64,000 nt of DNA, from positions 682,001 to 746,000 of the forward strand of contig CANDNT010000001.1 in the NCBI GenBank assembly GCA_947387485.1. The letters are read 5' to 3'. Below are positions 33,801 to 37,640 of the stretch, piece after piece. The position numbers and the translations under genes were made by a program. The stretch comes from Aquimarina rhabdastrellae (lineage in GTDB: Bacteria; Bacteroidota; Bacteroidia; Flavobacteriales; Flavobacteriaceae). The number at the start of each line of letters is the position of its first letter. Position 1 is the stretch's first letter. The notes beneath the pieces were generated by a model. It saw only the letters and a list, made by a program, of their open reading frames with translations. It made no database searches and was not told the DNA's origin.

Positions 33801-34338
33801 ACCCTAAAGATTCCTTTATAGTAGTAAAATAAGATCCAAAGTTATTTTCTTGAATTTCTTTTTTATGTAGTATAGCTTTATATTGATTGATTACATAATC
33901 TGAAATAATCATAAACCCATAACCATCAGTAATCAAATGATGAAAACAAGCAAATACCCAATACTCATCTTCAGTTATTTTTAATATCTCATATCTATAT
34001 AATCTATCATTATATAAATCAAAGGATATATTAAATTCATTTTGAACCCATTGCTCTATTTCAGATTTATCTTTTTGAGAAAAATCTCTCTCTATAACTT
34101 CTACTTTTTGGGGACTGTCTAAAAAACATACAGGTTCATCATTTGTAAAATCATATTTGATCGTTAATGAATCAAATATATATGGCAGATTTTCAATTAC
34201 TTCTTTAAATACTTCTTTCTGAAAATCTCCTCGAAATACCATATATCCACCTACATTATACAATGAGCTTTCTGGGGAAACTAATTGATGGTAATAGATA
34301 TCCTGTTGCGCAATGTGCAACTTAGTTATGTCTTTCAT
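12805..34338 (-). CDS. Giant nonribosomal peptide synthetase, initiating subunit (modules 1-6)
   Basis: A 7177-residue NRPS (roughly 0.8 MDa) with six modules. It begins with a divergent condensation domain that has no upstream carrier (HHLITDG about residue 133), as in starter C domains that acylate the first residue. Approximate later positions: A1 core 610, T1 GGHS 990; C 1173, A2 1648, T2 2034; C 2218, A3 2690, T3 3078; C 3260, A4 3731, T4 GGDS 4117, E 4297; C 4765, A5 5232, T5 GGDS 5610, E 5790; C 6268, A6 6737, T6 GGHS 7116. The tail is acidic and ends EEEEEVFFF. Pockets read against GrsA: DILQLGVVWK (glycine), DVYNMAIIYK (unassigned), DVWHVSLIDK (Ser), DVWHISLIDK (Ser), DAFFVGAICK and DALLIGAICK (hydrophobic, uncertain). 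The C domains after E domains carry the 'IYPLxPLQEG' motif typical of D-donor C domains. The ATG at 34338 precedes a clear C-domain start. This is the first gene of the operon. Confidence 0.98.
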   Translation of the reverse strand: MKDITKLHIAQQDIYYHQLVSPESSLYNVGGYMVFRGDFQKEVFKEVIENLPYIFDSLTIKYDFTNDEPVCFLDSPQKVEVIERDFSQKDKSEIEQWVQNEFNISFDLYNDRLYRYEILKITEDEYWVFACFHHLITDGYGFMIISDYVINQYKAILHKKEIQENNFGSYFTTIKESLGYFESDNYKKDSLYWNEKYKTIPKSVFTPKELNQRTSGGRISVTIPNQNRLQLEAFAGQTQSNLQQLTIAALAIYFGKTENELEEISIGIPVHKRGNRKERQTFGVFSGIIPFKTNYNENMLIKEFIQHIKHEQRKDYRYRKYPLGHLNRDLRLLSQQREQLFDIIVNYEPFKFPEPIEGLKIETKHLASTMEFNAPLSLRWCDYGENQQLELKVDYDGKYFTENEVKTIYKSVLHILNEITATQDVRLKEIEVITQEEKNSVVKEFNQTYRAIDYKNNTLLTAFNKSVVTSPDGTAIVFQEETFTYAAIEQQSNQLANYLINLGVQHKELIPICLSRGPKMLVSILAILKVGGAYVPIDPNYPQDRIDFIVDDTNATYIITEKESQKAFLEQQNRRVVILDKKAIEIEKQPTERPSVKITPEQLAYIIYTSGTTGTPKGVMIAHRSIYNFIEAMKLGLRVNELIKVLSFTNYTFDISLLEFFLPLCNGGTLVVVDDEMGMDPMALAQYINKIHPTHIQATPSRWKMLLESGWKSEENITLLTGGEATTEALKGQLISATQGKVYNVYGPTEATVWATIQELQKDNKVNIGKPIANTQTYILNKQLEPQPIGVAGELCIGGIQVAEGYLNRSELTGEKFIPNPFKLNERIYRTGDLAKWVPNGEIEFIGRKDNQIKLRGYRIELGEIEATLEHIETVQQAVVLAKDDHQGSKRLVAYVITEDEVINIQQELELHLPEYMVPKIYLKMGNFPLMPSGKVNRKALPEPDFHHSHNIDYKQPITDIEQQLVAIWEQVLQVDQIGMNDNFFELGGHSIIAVRLVNMVRKKMRVQIKVQDIFETRTVAKLATRIENAERVETQEIKAIADKPTKLPLSFTQERLWFIDQLQGSVAYHIPGVQYIEGALDVEKLQKAIASVVQKHEVLHTVYKSEKGLPYQTKISPLDFVVDHIEIEENKVDSYIQKSIKEPFDLANDYMLRAEILQVQKDVFYLVIVMHHIASDGWSLPIVINEIQQTYAQNEDTNTLPIQYADYSIWQRETVTTQELDEQLKYWEQQLTHNTPLQLPTDYQRPVVQDLAGAQYRFSLNKEITKGLKSLSKENEATLFMTMMSLYKVVLHRYTGESDITVGTPVANRPYAELSDLIGFFVNTIAIRSQLESDLTFTQVLTQTKTTTLEAYQYQEVPFEKIVERVASERDQSRTPIFQTMLMLQNTEALAPAQFSETKNTLLKKYHTQTSKFDLSMEITEANEQLEIVLEYSTALFKPETIARFATHFMNLAAAVLVSADQNINTLELLPSLEKDTLLNVFNTHEEIEITHDTVLDLFEKQVTSQPEATALLHEDTTYSYQELATKSNQLANYLIEVGVENGALVPICMDRSLEMVVTIFAVLKTGAAYIPIDPKYPQNRIDFILKDTAATTVITTAEYQALFKNQQTVTTVTLDTIEEKVKQQSLTKPQRIVTPEQLAYIIYTSGTTGTPKGVMIQHRSLMALLYGMDKAYPVTKEDRLLLKTTFTFDVSVYELFGWIYQGASLGILTKGGETELPVLIQTLASQKITHFNLVPSLFAVFIEALQQQEKIDLEHLKYVMLAGERLPLELIIAYRKLGLKASLENIYGPTEATIYSSYFDTSSVVETAVNIPIGKPFATTSLYVLNDKNEAQPIGVKGELCIGGTQVAKGYWNRPDLTADKFIENPFKAGDRLYKTGDVVRWLPNGIIEYLGRKDNQVKLRGYRIELGEIEATLDRLEVIKQSVVMVKQDALLVAYITPEAEYDTAFVEAKLRESLPAYMIPNHFITMEAFPLNPSGKIDRKRLPEPQDLAASDEIVTPTNKTEEELVRIWQTLLQKEAISTQANFFEIGGHSLLAVRMLTAIQDVFQVTLSVKDLFQYTTITQLAAYVAQQETGTKVTDISIAERPELIPLSFTQERLWFLDHLKGSTEYHVQGGLKLTGDLNSKALEKAFKEVVQRHESLRTVFEEIEGQPYQKVKEASSFELAHISIQEEKLASAIEAYIAKPFDLSSDDMLRATLFETAPHEYTLIIVAHHIASDGWSIPIIVKELEANYDAAIHYTPIDLPKLAVQYIDYSLWQRENLTEAFLEEKLIYWEQQLQGTTPLAIPTDHIRPAIQNTKGAQFHFEIDTATTKALHQISQEQQATLFMTLMSIYKIVLYRYANEGDITVGSPIANRMQAEIAGLVGFFVNMVAIRDQIEGDDTFESILAKVKQTTLEAYEHQEVPFEKIVDRVITTRDQSKTPIFQTILSLQNNESVSNIKLGESQAELMTFDTKTSKYDLSLDITENERGLAVAIEYSTALYNEATIARLATHFKNTIDAIVTTPNATINTLELLSEAEKLQLQNFNTTKIEYPEGISILDMFQKQVIAQPKATAIVFEGTTLSFEALDQKTNQLANYLNDQGVTKETLVPICVERSFDMIVGILAILKAGGAYVPIDPTFPADRIEYILGDIEATFVLTQKRFETIFEQEINSIVLDHFEYEIYDTTFEVESIQPEQLAYVIYTSGTTGKPKGVLCEHKGLYNRLLWMRDDLEITQNDIILQKTTYTFDVSVWELTMPLIVGCQMVLAKPEGHKDPLYLQELIATSQGTIMHFVPSMLSIFLEEVNTDLCTSLRHVVCSGEALTASMVKSFRTQLPNVQLHNLYGPTEAAIDVTAIDLTHQAIANTVSIGYPVANTQIYIVNPAMQEQPVGVAGELCIGGIQVARGYLKREELNQEKFINNPFVHGGKLYRTGDLASWNADGSIAYVGRIDNQIKLRGYRIELGEIEALLEEQEAIQQAVVVAKEVTENNKQLVAYVVTEGTFNKEATITILANQLPEYMVPKYYVALDEMPLSVNGKVDRKKLPNPAVDTIELQEYIAPKGAIEEKLAELWNEVLGTTKVSSNANFFEIGGHSLLAVKLVSRIRKQFEKNINVKDIFQYATIATQATFLEGRSSETTTVITKADRTQKIPLSFTQERLWFIDNLQGSQAYHIPAILQLKGNLDTNALINAIQALITRHESLRTVYKEENGIGYQQLQEASNFEVIQDNQEPSEAVIQEIVSKPFDLSKDYMLRAVLLKENETVHQLVLVLHHIAADGWSLPIFVKELQVFYEAAINNQEPVINDLPIQYADYSVWQRNNSKEIDFTEKLAYWETQLLNTTPLALATDYSRPAILGNEGNEIKFTISSEITKKLQEFSQKQGTTLFMTLLTAYKTLLYRYTNEGDITVGSPIANREQAEVENLIGFFVNTIALRTQIESNHTFIQILEATKATTLDAYAHQEIPFEKIVDKVAIQRDQSRSPIFQTMFTLQNNEQATITNLGATEVTINAPKSQTAKFELSLSAIEQDKALEFYLEYNTALFKEATMVQFAEHFETIVSAILAEPTKAIAKIPLLTSAEEKTIASFNATAIPYPEGISILDMFKKQVAVQPKATAIVFDGQTLSFSELDRKTNQLAHKLKELGVKQETLVPICVERSFEMIIGIVAILKAGGAYVPIDPTFPMDRISYMLEDTAATLVLTQERFAKIFDTIAVEILALDALQLATYPETFEIATIAPEQLAYVIYTSGTTGKPKGVLCEHQGLYNRLLWMRDDLDINQESIILQKTTYTFDVSVWELTMPLIVGCKMVFALPEGHKDPEYLQELIQQEQGSIMHFVPSMLSVFLEDIDAEKCKTLQHVICSGEALTSSMVRSFREHLPWVKLHNLYGPTEAAIDVTAIDVTTIDVEKHVSIGYPVANTQIYILNETLQSQPIGVAGELCIGGIQVARGYLNREDLTADKFIENPFVKGERLYKTGDLASWERDGSITYIGRKDNQVKIRGYRIELGEIETLLDQLDTVSQSVVIAKADPNGNKQLIGYVVSEAQFDEKEAQTILAATLPEYMVPKHYVTLDKMPLSVNGKVDRKQLPEPDFGTIQQTYIAPNTAVEKQLVAIWQELLRIDKIGITANFFELGGDSIKAIQLVSKAKKQDILFKVKDVFTHQTIAELAQNLRTSASILTEEGIVEGVSGLLPIQSWFFEKQYAKQNHFNQSVLLELKKEVTIREIDTALQQLIAQHDALRFRYEISDETIIQTYQKEKEVTIVTETITSLDEVEKLCERYQESLDISKGELFRSVHIQAPEKQLLYLVIHHLAVDGVSWRILLEDLQNSLNGKTLDPKQTSYRQWQEQLQVFASSERLVAEQRYWETVLEKEINIAAEVEHKQQATYQEVKTVELTLDTILTRSLQQEIHKAYTTDINDILLSALAMTLSQWQHRNEWVVAMEGHGREELSETVDISRTVGWFTSLYPVALSTKEATVEAIIANTKDALRAIPNKGIGYGILKYLNEGTKENSLWNKNIEEIVFNYLGDFDGLVNEDVFAISKMNKGNDISLKNQYASAFVINSIISEEQLHLSWNYDSLRYDEATVQELVANYVGNLKTIIAHCTAIENTVETSADYGLPVISHDVLQQFKQSISAHQIEDIYPLNPLQEGLLFHSLYENNTKAYVTQFSCDFDGIIDEANFRESWKHIFEKHSVLRTQIFPDTFQSAIQCVYKEVAIPIEIVDQTEMSIATSKIQTQAFIETDRKKGFDITAVPLIRITLVRQPAQKTTMIVTNHHILWDGWSFSRIMSGFINTYETLQLGKSIPAFEVDHYGQQVRYTLDKDIYEGKTFWKNYLQDLEEPTYVPFIKDTTLRNHEIGNQEEHWDLGIELSTQLEDFAQQNHLTVNTLIQGAWGYLLSQYTRQETISFGATISGRDAAIEGIDEKVGLYINTIPVCITVDNKATIADWLQTLQKEHTIGREEYSHLPLQTIQQTTAIQEALFDTLMVFENYPIDEKSFNTGNALAVENLQYHEQTNYTLSIAFSIATTGLQIKMLYNDKVLDKETVATIGNHLINTLQSFIRENSTFETINYLSKAEQQEILYGFNTFSKPIATQQSVLELFKEQVIARPDAIALVFENQQLTYKELDEKTAIWASYLLEQGLQKEELVPVFIERSLEMCIAVLAIIKAGGAYVPIDVTYPQDRINFILEDTSANFVITQNELQQRFENNSVTTITVESIPETQSATALPQIEGTQLLYVIYTSGTTGKPKGVLCEHQSMVNLALNHIEAVNINETSTTLQFASVAFDAFGFEIYPVIASGGKLVVTTEETIKSIEGLSTLLKEHKVTNTFLPPSYQTALKDHLSTLETIVSGGEALQVDTARYLQQQGIRMINAYGPTESTICSSMSDDPIAADGAITIGKPLDNVPTYILDANRQPVPVGVVGELCLGGIQTTRGYLNRPELSEEKFINNPFISGERLYRTGDLAKWYPDGSIAYIGRIDHQVKLRGYRIELGEIETAIERIAAIEQAVVLVKEDQHQNKRLVAYITKKSEITHTEIETILAQELPSYMVPKTYVVLELFPLTSNGKIDRKHLPEPQESDLKTETYIAPSNDKEVILSKIWEELLGVKPIGITHNFFELGGDSIKAIQLVSRAKNEGIIFKVKDIFQYQTIQELVKHLRTSASVLNEAGVLEGEVGLMPIQQWFFEREYKQANQYNQSTLLTVDKTITAAQLKAVVAYLNTYHDALRLQYEHLDQKVTQTYGNTELELEVLTVQEEHEIATICESYQEKLSYETGSLAKFVWMQTPDTSDANRLFIVIHHLAIDGVSWRILIEDIQTLITQFENQQELALPNKQTSYRQWQQKLTMYATEANVLAEVEYWKGIVANTVTLPQDIAYHGVTTYRDTLGVSTTLNTALTQRLLQEVHQAYSTEINDILLSALTMTLTEWMQQNEVVIALEGHGREDLFDDVDISRTLGWFTNLYPVQLKKHEGEDELKHIIANTKEMLRAIPNKGIGYGVLRYLTNDEVLKATLNADFERIVFNYLGSFDTTLAAESKLGAATENVGHEIARDNQNPHRLTINSMVVKGELQIHWNYDALRFEESTITQLAAKFEEALEQLIIHCTAIETTIATASDYGLKAVSQGKLEAFKQQENHQATLQDIYPLSPLQEGILFHSMYDTTSSAYLVQFACDLIGTIDRQLFVDSWAYLVKKHSILRTKLYPNALGQPVQCVYDQIEIPIEEKDFSAFTGDTLTEKVNEFIEADHTRGIAIDQAPLIRITLLNLGEHRTRMVITNHHIILDGWSFSSILSSFMQLYTSKIEGNAWPEIVVDQYGDHVRQILKKGNHKGEAFWKTYTEKIEEPTYIPFIKDTALRNKVIGNTIEDEYIASNISEAVIAKAQEYKVTVNTMLQAAWSYIMAQYTQQDAVSFGATISGRDNAIQGIEERVGLYINTIPVCTEIRAEATIENWLQELQEGHTTGREEYSHIPLGKIQRNAGFSDSLFDTLLVFENYPVDEETLNEQAIIEIENITNDEQTNYVLTAAFFLTEGQLKIKFLYNDEVIAPETVAMIKEHFLTTLETLTQVKNVGALKYMSATEQEYILEELVTTTALDYKEASVIELFQKQVERQPDAIALTFEGKQLTYKELDQRSNQLAQYLIQQGVTKEELIPVCVERSLEMVIAVLGIIKAGGAYVPLDPSYPKDRIEFILQDTSARYVLTQTSLTNHFEATNAQQIVIDEVSDVLAQFDSEVTCSQIEAKQLIYVIYTSGTTGKPKGVLCEHGGMVNYVYNHIEKVGLTAESATLQFATVAFDAFGLELYPALSSGGKLVITTEEKIKAIDKISQVLKEEKVTHALIPPSYQVLLKEEMKVLETVISGGEALQIGLTKELQASGLRVVNAYGPTESTICCTMATEPIYSETTATIGSPLHNVNAYVMDDNLQLVAKGVVGELCVGGVQVARGYLNRPELTAEKFVQNPYKPEERLYRTGDLVRWLDNGTFEYLGRKDNQIKLRGYRIELGEIENAIEQLPTIQQAVVDVKIDATGEKRLVAYVIGTQEIDQAQIETALQEELPVYMIPRIYVAMETFKLTHNGKIDRKQLPEPEINTLKTSEYKAAETETEKRLVALWEELLKITPIGINDNFFELGGHSLLAVRLIAAIREEFELDLDIKQLFNYTTIQTLAQFIEVMNVQQQNIEEIDDEEEEEVFFF
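23120..23175 (-). repeat. 56-bp exact repeat in module 4 A-domain core
   Basis: Identical base for base to 26246-26301 in module 3. It encodes the A3 core (TSGTTG region) and the residues just before it. Both adenylation domains read as serine-activating, so recent duplication or gene conversion is likely. Confidence 0.9.
26246..26301 (-). repeat. 56-bp exact repeat in module 3 A-domain core
   Basis: Identical to 23120-23175 in module 4; see that entry. Perfect identity across synonymous positions shows DNA-level exchange rather than protein-level conservation only. Confidence 0.9.
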
Positions 34339-34379
34339 GTAATCTTATTATCTATTCTTCTTTCTTAATTTTAGCGTGC

Positions 34380-34442
34380 CAAAAAATGATCTCTAGGGGA
34401 TAATTTTTCCGTCATTTTTATGATCGAAAACATCATTTTTTG
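34380..34442 (-). repeat. 11-bp inverted repeat in the NRPS leader
   Basis: CAAAAAATGAT at 34380-34390 is the exact reverse complement of ATCATTTTTTG at 34432-34442, with 41 bases between. It starts 42 bp upstream of the NRPS start codon, so it could fold in the leader RNA or bind a protein. It is AT-rich, so chance is possible. Confidence 0.4.
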
Positions 34443-34484
34443 ACATTCTAGTCGCTTAATATAAGCTTATTAACTATGCTGCAT

Positions 34485-34500
34485 TGTGATGCTAATCACA
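34485..34500. promoter_or_regulatory. CRP/FNR-family operator palindrome
   Basis: TGTGA, six bases, TCACA: both half-sites match the CRP consensus exactly with the canonical spacing. It is centred about 155 bp upstream of the NRPS start codon in a region with no other gene to control. The protein that binds is inferred only; Bacteroidota do encode CRP-family regulators. Confidence 0.55.
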
Positions 34501-34873
34501 TAGAATTCGAGATCACATTAATTTAAAGTAAAAAACATAAGTTACTGCAAAACAGTAAAAAACACCTCATACCTTTAATAATCAACCGTTAAGATTTTAC
34601 ATTTTTAAGAGTAGATTTTACACATAACAATTAACCAATAATACTAGTACTGTTTAACCATAAAAAACAAAAAAATATTTAACTAAAATTTAACAATATA
34701 GTTTTATAGTTAATGTACTAGCATTATCAAAGTTTACATTTAAATAGCACCGTAGATTTTTTATTTTAATAGATTTTTATAATGTGATTTATGAAGTATA
34801 ATGGTTAAATCTATTACTTATGAAGAAATTTATAGTCTATTACGCTTTTTGCTTAGAAAAGAAAGACATATAC

Positions 34874-34917
34874 AAAAAGGCACTTATCCCAAGAGTATCA
34901 AGATAAGCGCCCTTTTT
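34874..34917 (-). terminator. Hairpin terminator after the helicase gene
   Basis: GGCACTTATC pairs with GATAAGCGCC (one G-U pair) around a 13-base loop. The stem is flanked by an A-run on the left and a T-run on the right, so it can work in both directions. It lies about 95 bp past the helicase stop codon and separates that gene from the NRPS promoter region. Confidence 0.75.
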
Positions 34918-35011
34918 ATTGTAAAGTTATAACTACAATTTTATTAAAAACTCAAGCTCTAAATTGTTGTTTATACCTATTAGACGGTTCACTTGGTTTT
35001 TTGTTACAATT

Positions 35012-36541
35012 CTAGTTTGCTTGTTCGCTAAATTTTTGATTAATAGCCTGTCGTAACTGCCTTTTATAATCTTCTTCTAGCCAATCTCTATAGTTTTTTG
35101 TGTTTTTACTAATGCAATAAGAATAACGTTTTACTCTAGAAGCAATATCAGCACTTAATAGCTTAATCAACAATCTACCATCAAAAACATCTTCACTATT
35201 CTCAAAACACATTTGTGCATGCTGTTCAATCGATTTTTCCAAAACAATCTTAGATCGAGTACAATTTATTCTTGTTTTAGAATATTCTTCTTCTACATCA
35301 AATTCTACAATTGCTGAGTTGGCAAATTCTTGACGAATTTCTGGTGGCATTACATATTTAAAGTTACGCTCGATTTCTTCATCACTAATCAAGTTTTCAT
35401 AATAAAAATCTGGTGATCTAAAAATCGTTTGCCAATCCACATCTTCATTCCATAACCCAAAACGAGCTGCGTTATTACCCAAATCTATAATATTAAAAAG
35501 AGATTTATGTGGTAAAATACGAGATCCACGACCTATCATCTGGAAGTATAATGTAATCGATTTTGTTGCTCTGTTAAGTATTACTGTTTCTACAGATGGT
35601 TCATCAAATCCAGTAGTCAAGATTCCTACAGAACTTAAAATAGCATCTGGAGTATGCTTAAACCAATGTAAAATTTCTTGACGATCTTTTTTATTATTGG
35701 TATTATCTAAATGACGTATATCATAACCAGCTCTCTTAAAAGTTTCATAAACCTCAAGAGAAGTATTAATACCATTATTAAAGATCAGTGTCTTTTTTCC
35801 TTTAGATCGTTCTTCATATGCATATAAAAGCTTATCCTGCATCAAAGTATTGCTATAGAGTTCTTCTGAAGATTTAACGGTATAATCTCCATTCATCCCT
35901 ATTTTTAAAGCTCCTAACCCTACATCATAACTATATGTAGTTCCGTTTGCCAAGAAACCTCTGCCAATTAAAGAAGAAATCGTATCTCCTACGATCAATT
36001 CTCTATAATTATCTTTCATAGGAAGTTTCATGTTCGAACTCAATGGAGTTGCAGTCACTCCTAGGATAAAACATTTCTCAAAAAACTTGAATAGTTTTCT
36101 AAATGAGTTATAATGCGCCTCATCAATAATAACCATTCCTATGTCATCAAGTTCTAACTTCTCATCGTTCAAACGGTTATTTAAGGTTTCTACCATGGCC
36201 ACAAAGCACATATAATTGTATTGGTCATGTAGTTCTTTTACGTTACTATTAATAACCATATTCGTCACACCAAAATCGTCTAGCATGCGAGATGTTTGAC
36301 CGCATAATTCTATACGGTGAGTTAAAATAACAACTTTCTTTTGCTTTGTTTCGATATAACGACGAACTATCTCAGAAAATATAACTGTCTTACCCCCTCC
36401 TGTAGGAAGCTGGTATAATAAATTATAATTTCCTGGGTGCTCCTCTAATCTTGCAAAAATCTTGTTAATATCTTCTTGCTGATAATCGTAGAGTTTTCTA
36501 TCTACTTTTTTCTCTTTTAATCCAAAGGGCTTTTGCCTCAT
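35012..36541 (-). CDS. DEAD/DEAH-box superfamily II helicase
   Basis: A 509-residue ATP-dependent nucleic-acid helicase of the SSL2/type III restriction-like group. Visible motifs: Walker A PTGGGKT at residues 46-52, DEAH at 140-143, motif III-like VTATP near 162-166, and motif VI QMIGRGSR at 334-341. The C-terminal 130 residues form a helical extension of unknown role. Length and motif spacing are normal for a complete enzyme. The gene stands alone: a promoter-like element lies 23 bp upstream and a hairpin terminator follows it. No restriction or methylase partner is nearby, so a DNA repair or RNA/DNA unwinding role is more likely than defence; the precise substrate cannot be told. Confidence 0.9.
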   Translation of the reverse strand: MRQKPFGLKEKKVDRKLYDYQQEDINKIFARLEEHPGNYNLLYQLPTGGGKTVIFSEIVRRYIETKQKKVVILTHRIELCGQTSRMLDDFGVTNMVINSNVKELHDQYNYMCFVAMVETLNNRLNDEKLELDDIGMVIIDEAHYNSFRKLFKFFEKCFILGVTATPLSSNMKLPMKDNYRELIVGDTISSLIGRGFLANGTTYSYDVGLGALKIGMNGDYTVKSSEELYSNTLMQDKLLYAYEERSKGKKTLIFNNGINTSLEVYETFKRAGYDIRHLDNTNNKKDRQEILHWFKHTPDAILSSVGILTTGFDEPSVETVILNRATKSITLYFQMIGRGSRILPHKSLFNIIDLGNNAARFGLWNEDVDWQTIFRSPDFYYENLISDEEIERNFKYVMPPEIRQEFANSAIVEFDVEEEYSKTRINCTRSKIVLEKSIEQHAQMCFENSEDVFDGRLLIKLLSADIASRVKRYSYCISKNTKNYRDWLEEDYKRQLRQAINQKFSEQAN

Positions 36542-36563
36542 AACTCATTATTAATATAGCTTG

Positions 36564-36571
36564 CAAAAATA
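36564..36571 (-). promoter_or_regulatory. Bacteroidota -7 promoter element for the helicase gene
   Basis: The minus strand reads TATTTTTG, an exact match to TAnnTTTG, 23 bp before the ATG at 36541. I did not find a clear -33 TTTG partner. Confidence 0.45.
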
Positions 36572-36675
36572 AGCACTTTTAAAGGTTAAATGAAATGTTT
36601 ATTTCTATATATTTTTCTTATTTTAAACGCCTTTTTGGAGTATTTTTACTTCAACCAATTTTGACGACCAAATAA

Positions 36676-37545
36676 ATGACTGACATAGAAAAAGATAAAA
36701 TACCGGTTCAGCAATTACTGTTACCTAAACCCATTTTATATACTGGAAAAACACTCAACTTTTTTTCTCCTTTTTTGGCATCTCGCTTTGCTGCTCGATT
36801 GTTTTTAACCCCTTTTAGGTATAAAACTCCAGAAAGAGAACGCGAAATGGAGGCTAAAAGTCAAAAAGAAACTGTTAAAGTTTCAAAAATTAACCGTGAC
36901 GTTGTTGTCTATACTTATGGTACTTCTTCAAAAAAGATATTATTAGTTCATGGTTGGTCTGGAAGCGGTACTCAATTATCTAAGATAGCCGACAAATTAC
37001 TTGAACTCGGCTATAGTACTGTTAGCTTTGATGCTCCAGCTCATGGAAAATCACCAGGAAAAATAAGTATGATGCCGTTTTTTATAGAAACTGTACACCA
37101 TTTAGAACAAACACATGGGCCTTTTGAAGCCGCCATTGGCCATTCTTTGGGCGGTATGTCTTTATTAAGAGCTACCAAAAATAATCTAGCCATTAAAAAA
37201 CTTATCATTATAGGTACAGCCAACAGTGTTAGTGATATCACCAAAAATTTTATTAAAAACCTACAGCTTTCTTCAAAAGTAGCTACCTTAATGAAACGCT
37301 ATTTTGATACAAAGTTTGGTGAAGATATCGATAATTACTCTGGAGCTATCTCTGCTAAGCAAGTTCATATTCCTACATTAGTTATCCACGATCACGATGA
37401 TGTAGATGTGAGTGTAGAAGATGCTTATGCCATTGATGAACAGCTTTCTCAAAGTGAATTATTCTTAACAAATAACTTAGGACATCGTAAAATATTAGGA
37501 GATTCAAAAGTGATTCAAAAAATTGCCGATTACATTTTGGAATAA
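36676..37545 (+). CDS. Alpha/beta hydrolase
   Basis: A 289-residue cytosolic alpha/beta-hydrolase. It has the oxyanion-side motif LLVHGWSGSG near residue 94, the nucleophile elbow GHSLGG at about 155-160 (Ser 157), a probable acid in 'IHDHDDVDVS' near 240, and a histidine in 'GHRKIL' near 273, so the triad looks complete. No signal peptide is seen, but residues 10-50 carry a proline/phenylalanine-rich lead-in before the fold. The gene is divergent from the helicase and about 95 bp from the msrB pair. The substrate is unknown; esterase, lipase-like or thioesterase roles all fit. Confidence 0.88.
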   Translation: MTDIEKDKIPVQQLLLPKPILYTGKTLNFFSPFLASRFAARLFLTPFRYKTPEREREMEAKSQKETVKVSKINRDVVVYTYGTSSKKILLVHGWSGSGTQLSKIADKLLELGYSTVSFDAPAHGKSPGKISMMPFFIETVHHLEQTHGPFEAAIGHSLGGMSLLRATKNNLAIKKLIIIGTANSVSDITKNFIKNLQLSSKVATLMKRYFDTKFGEDIDNYSGAISAKQVHIPTLVIHDHDDVDVSVEDAYAIDEQLSQSELFLTNNLGHRKILGDSKVIQKIADYILE

Positions 37546-37640
37546 TTCTTGTTATACCTTAGACAGTCATACGACTATTAAAATGTGGATTAAAAATTCA
37601 TTCATTTTATATTAACAAAAAAGCAAAAAAGATCGCTATT

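Larger units (their letters stand above)
34339..35011. other. Gene-free control region upstream of the NRPS operon
   Basis: This 673-bp stretch lies between the NRPS operon start and the helicase stop, both on the minus strand. It holds the inverted repeat at 34380-34442, the CRP-type palindrome at 34485-34500, further half-sites (TCACA at 34513, TGTGAT at 34783) and the helicase terminator at 34874-34917. I found no exact TAnnTTTG element on the minus strand close to the NRPS start; AAACTTTG near 34729 is the nearest match but lies far upstream. No credible protein gene is present. Confidence 0.8.

Noticed and set aside
1..34338. Polyketide synthase or thioesterase domains in the NRPS operon
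   Set aside because: No ketosynthase cysteine motif, acyltransferase GHSxG or terminal thioesterase GxSxG was seen in the three proteins within the window.
34820..34906. A 28-codon plus-strand frame (MKKFIVYYAFC...) in the NRPS control region
   Set aside because: It runs into the terminator hairpin, has no ribosome site or known similarity, and looks like chance; a leader peptide is not supported because it points away from the NRPS genes.
35012..36541. Helicase as part of a restriction system
   Set aside because: No methylase, specificity or nuclease gene lies beside it, and it has its own promoter-like element and terminator.
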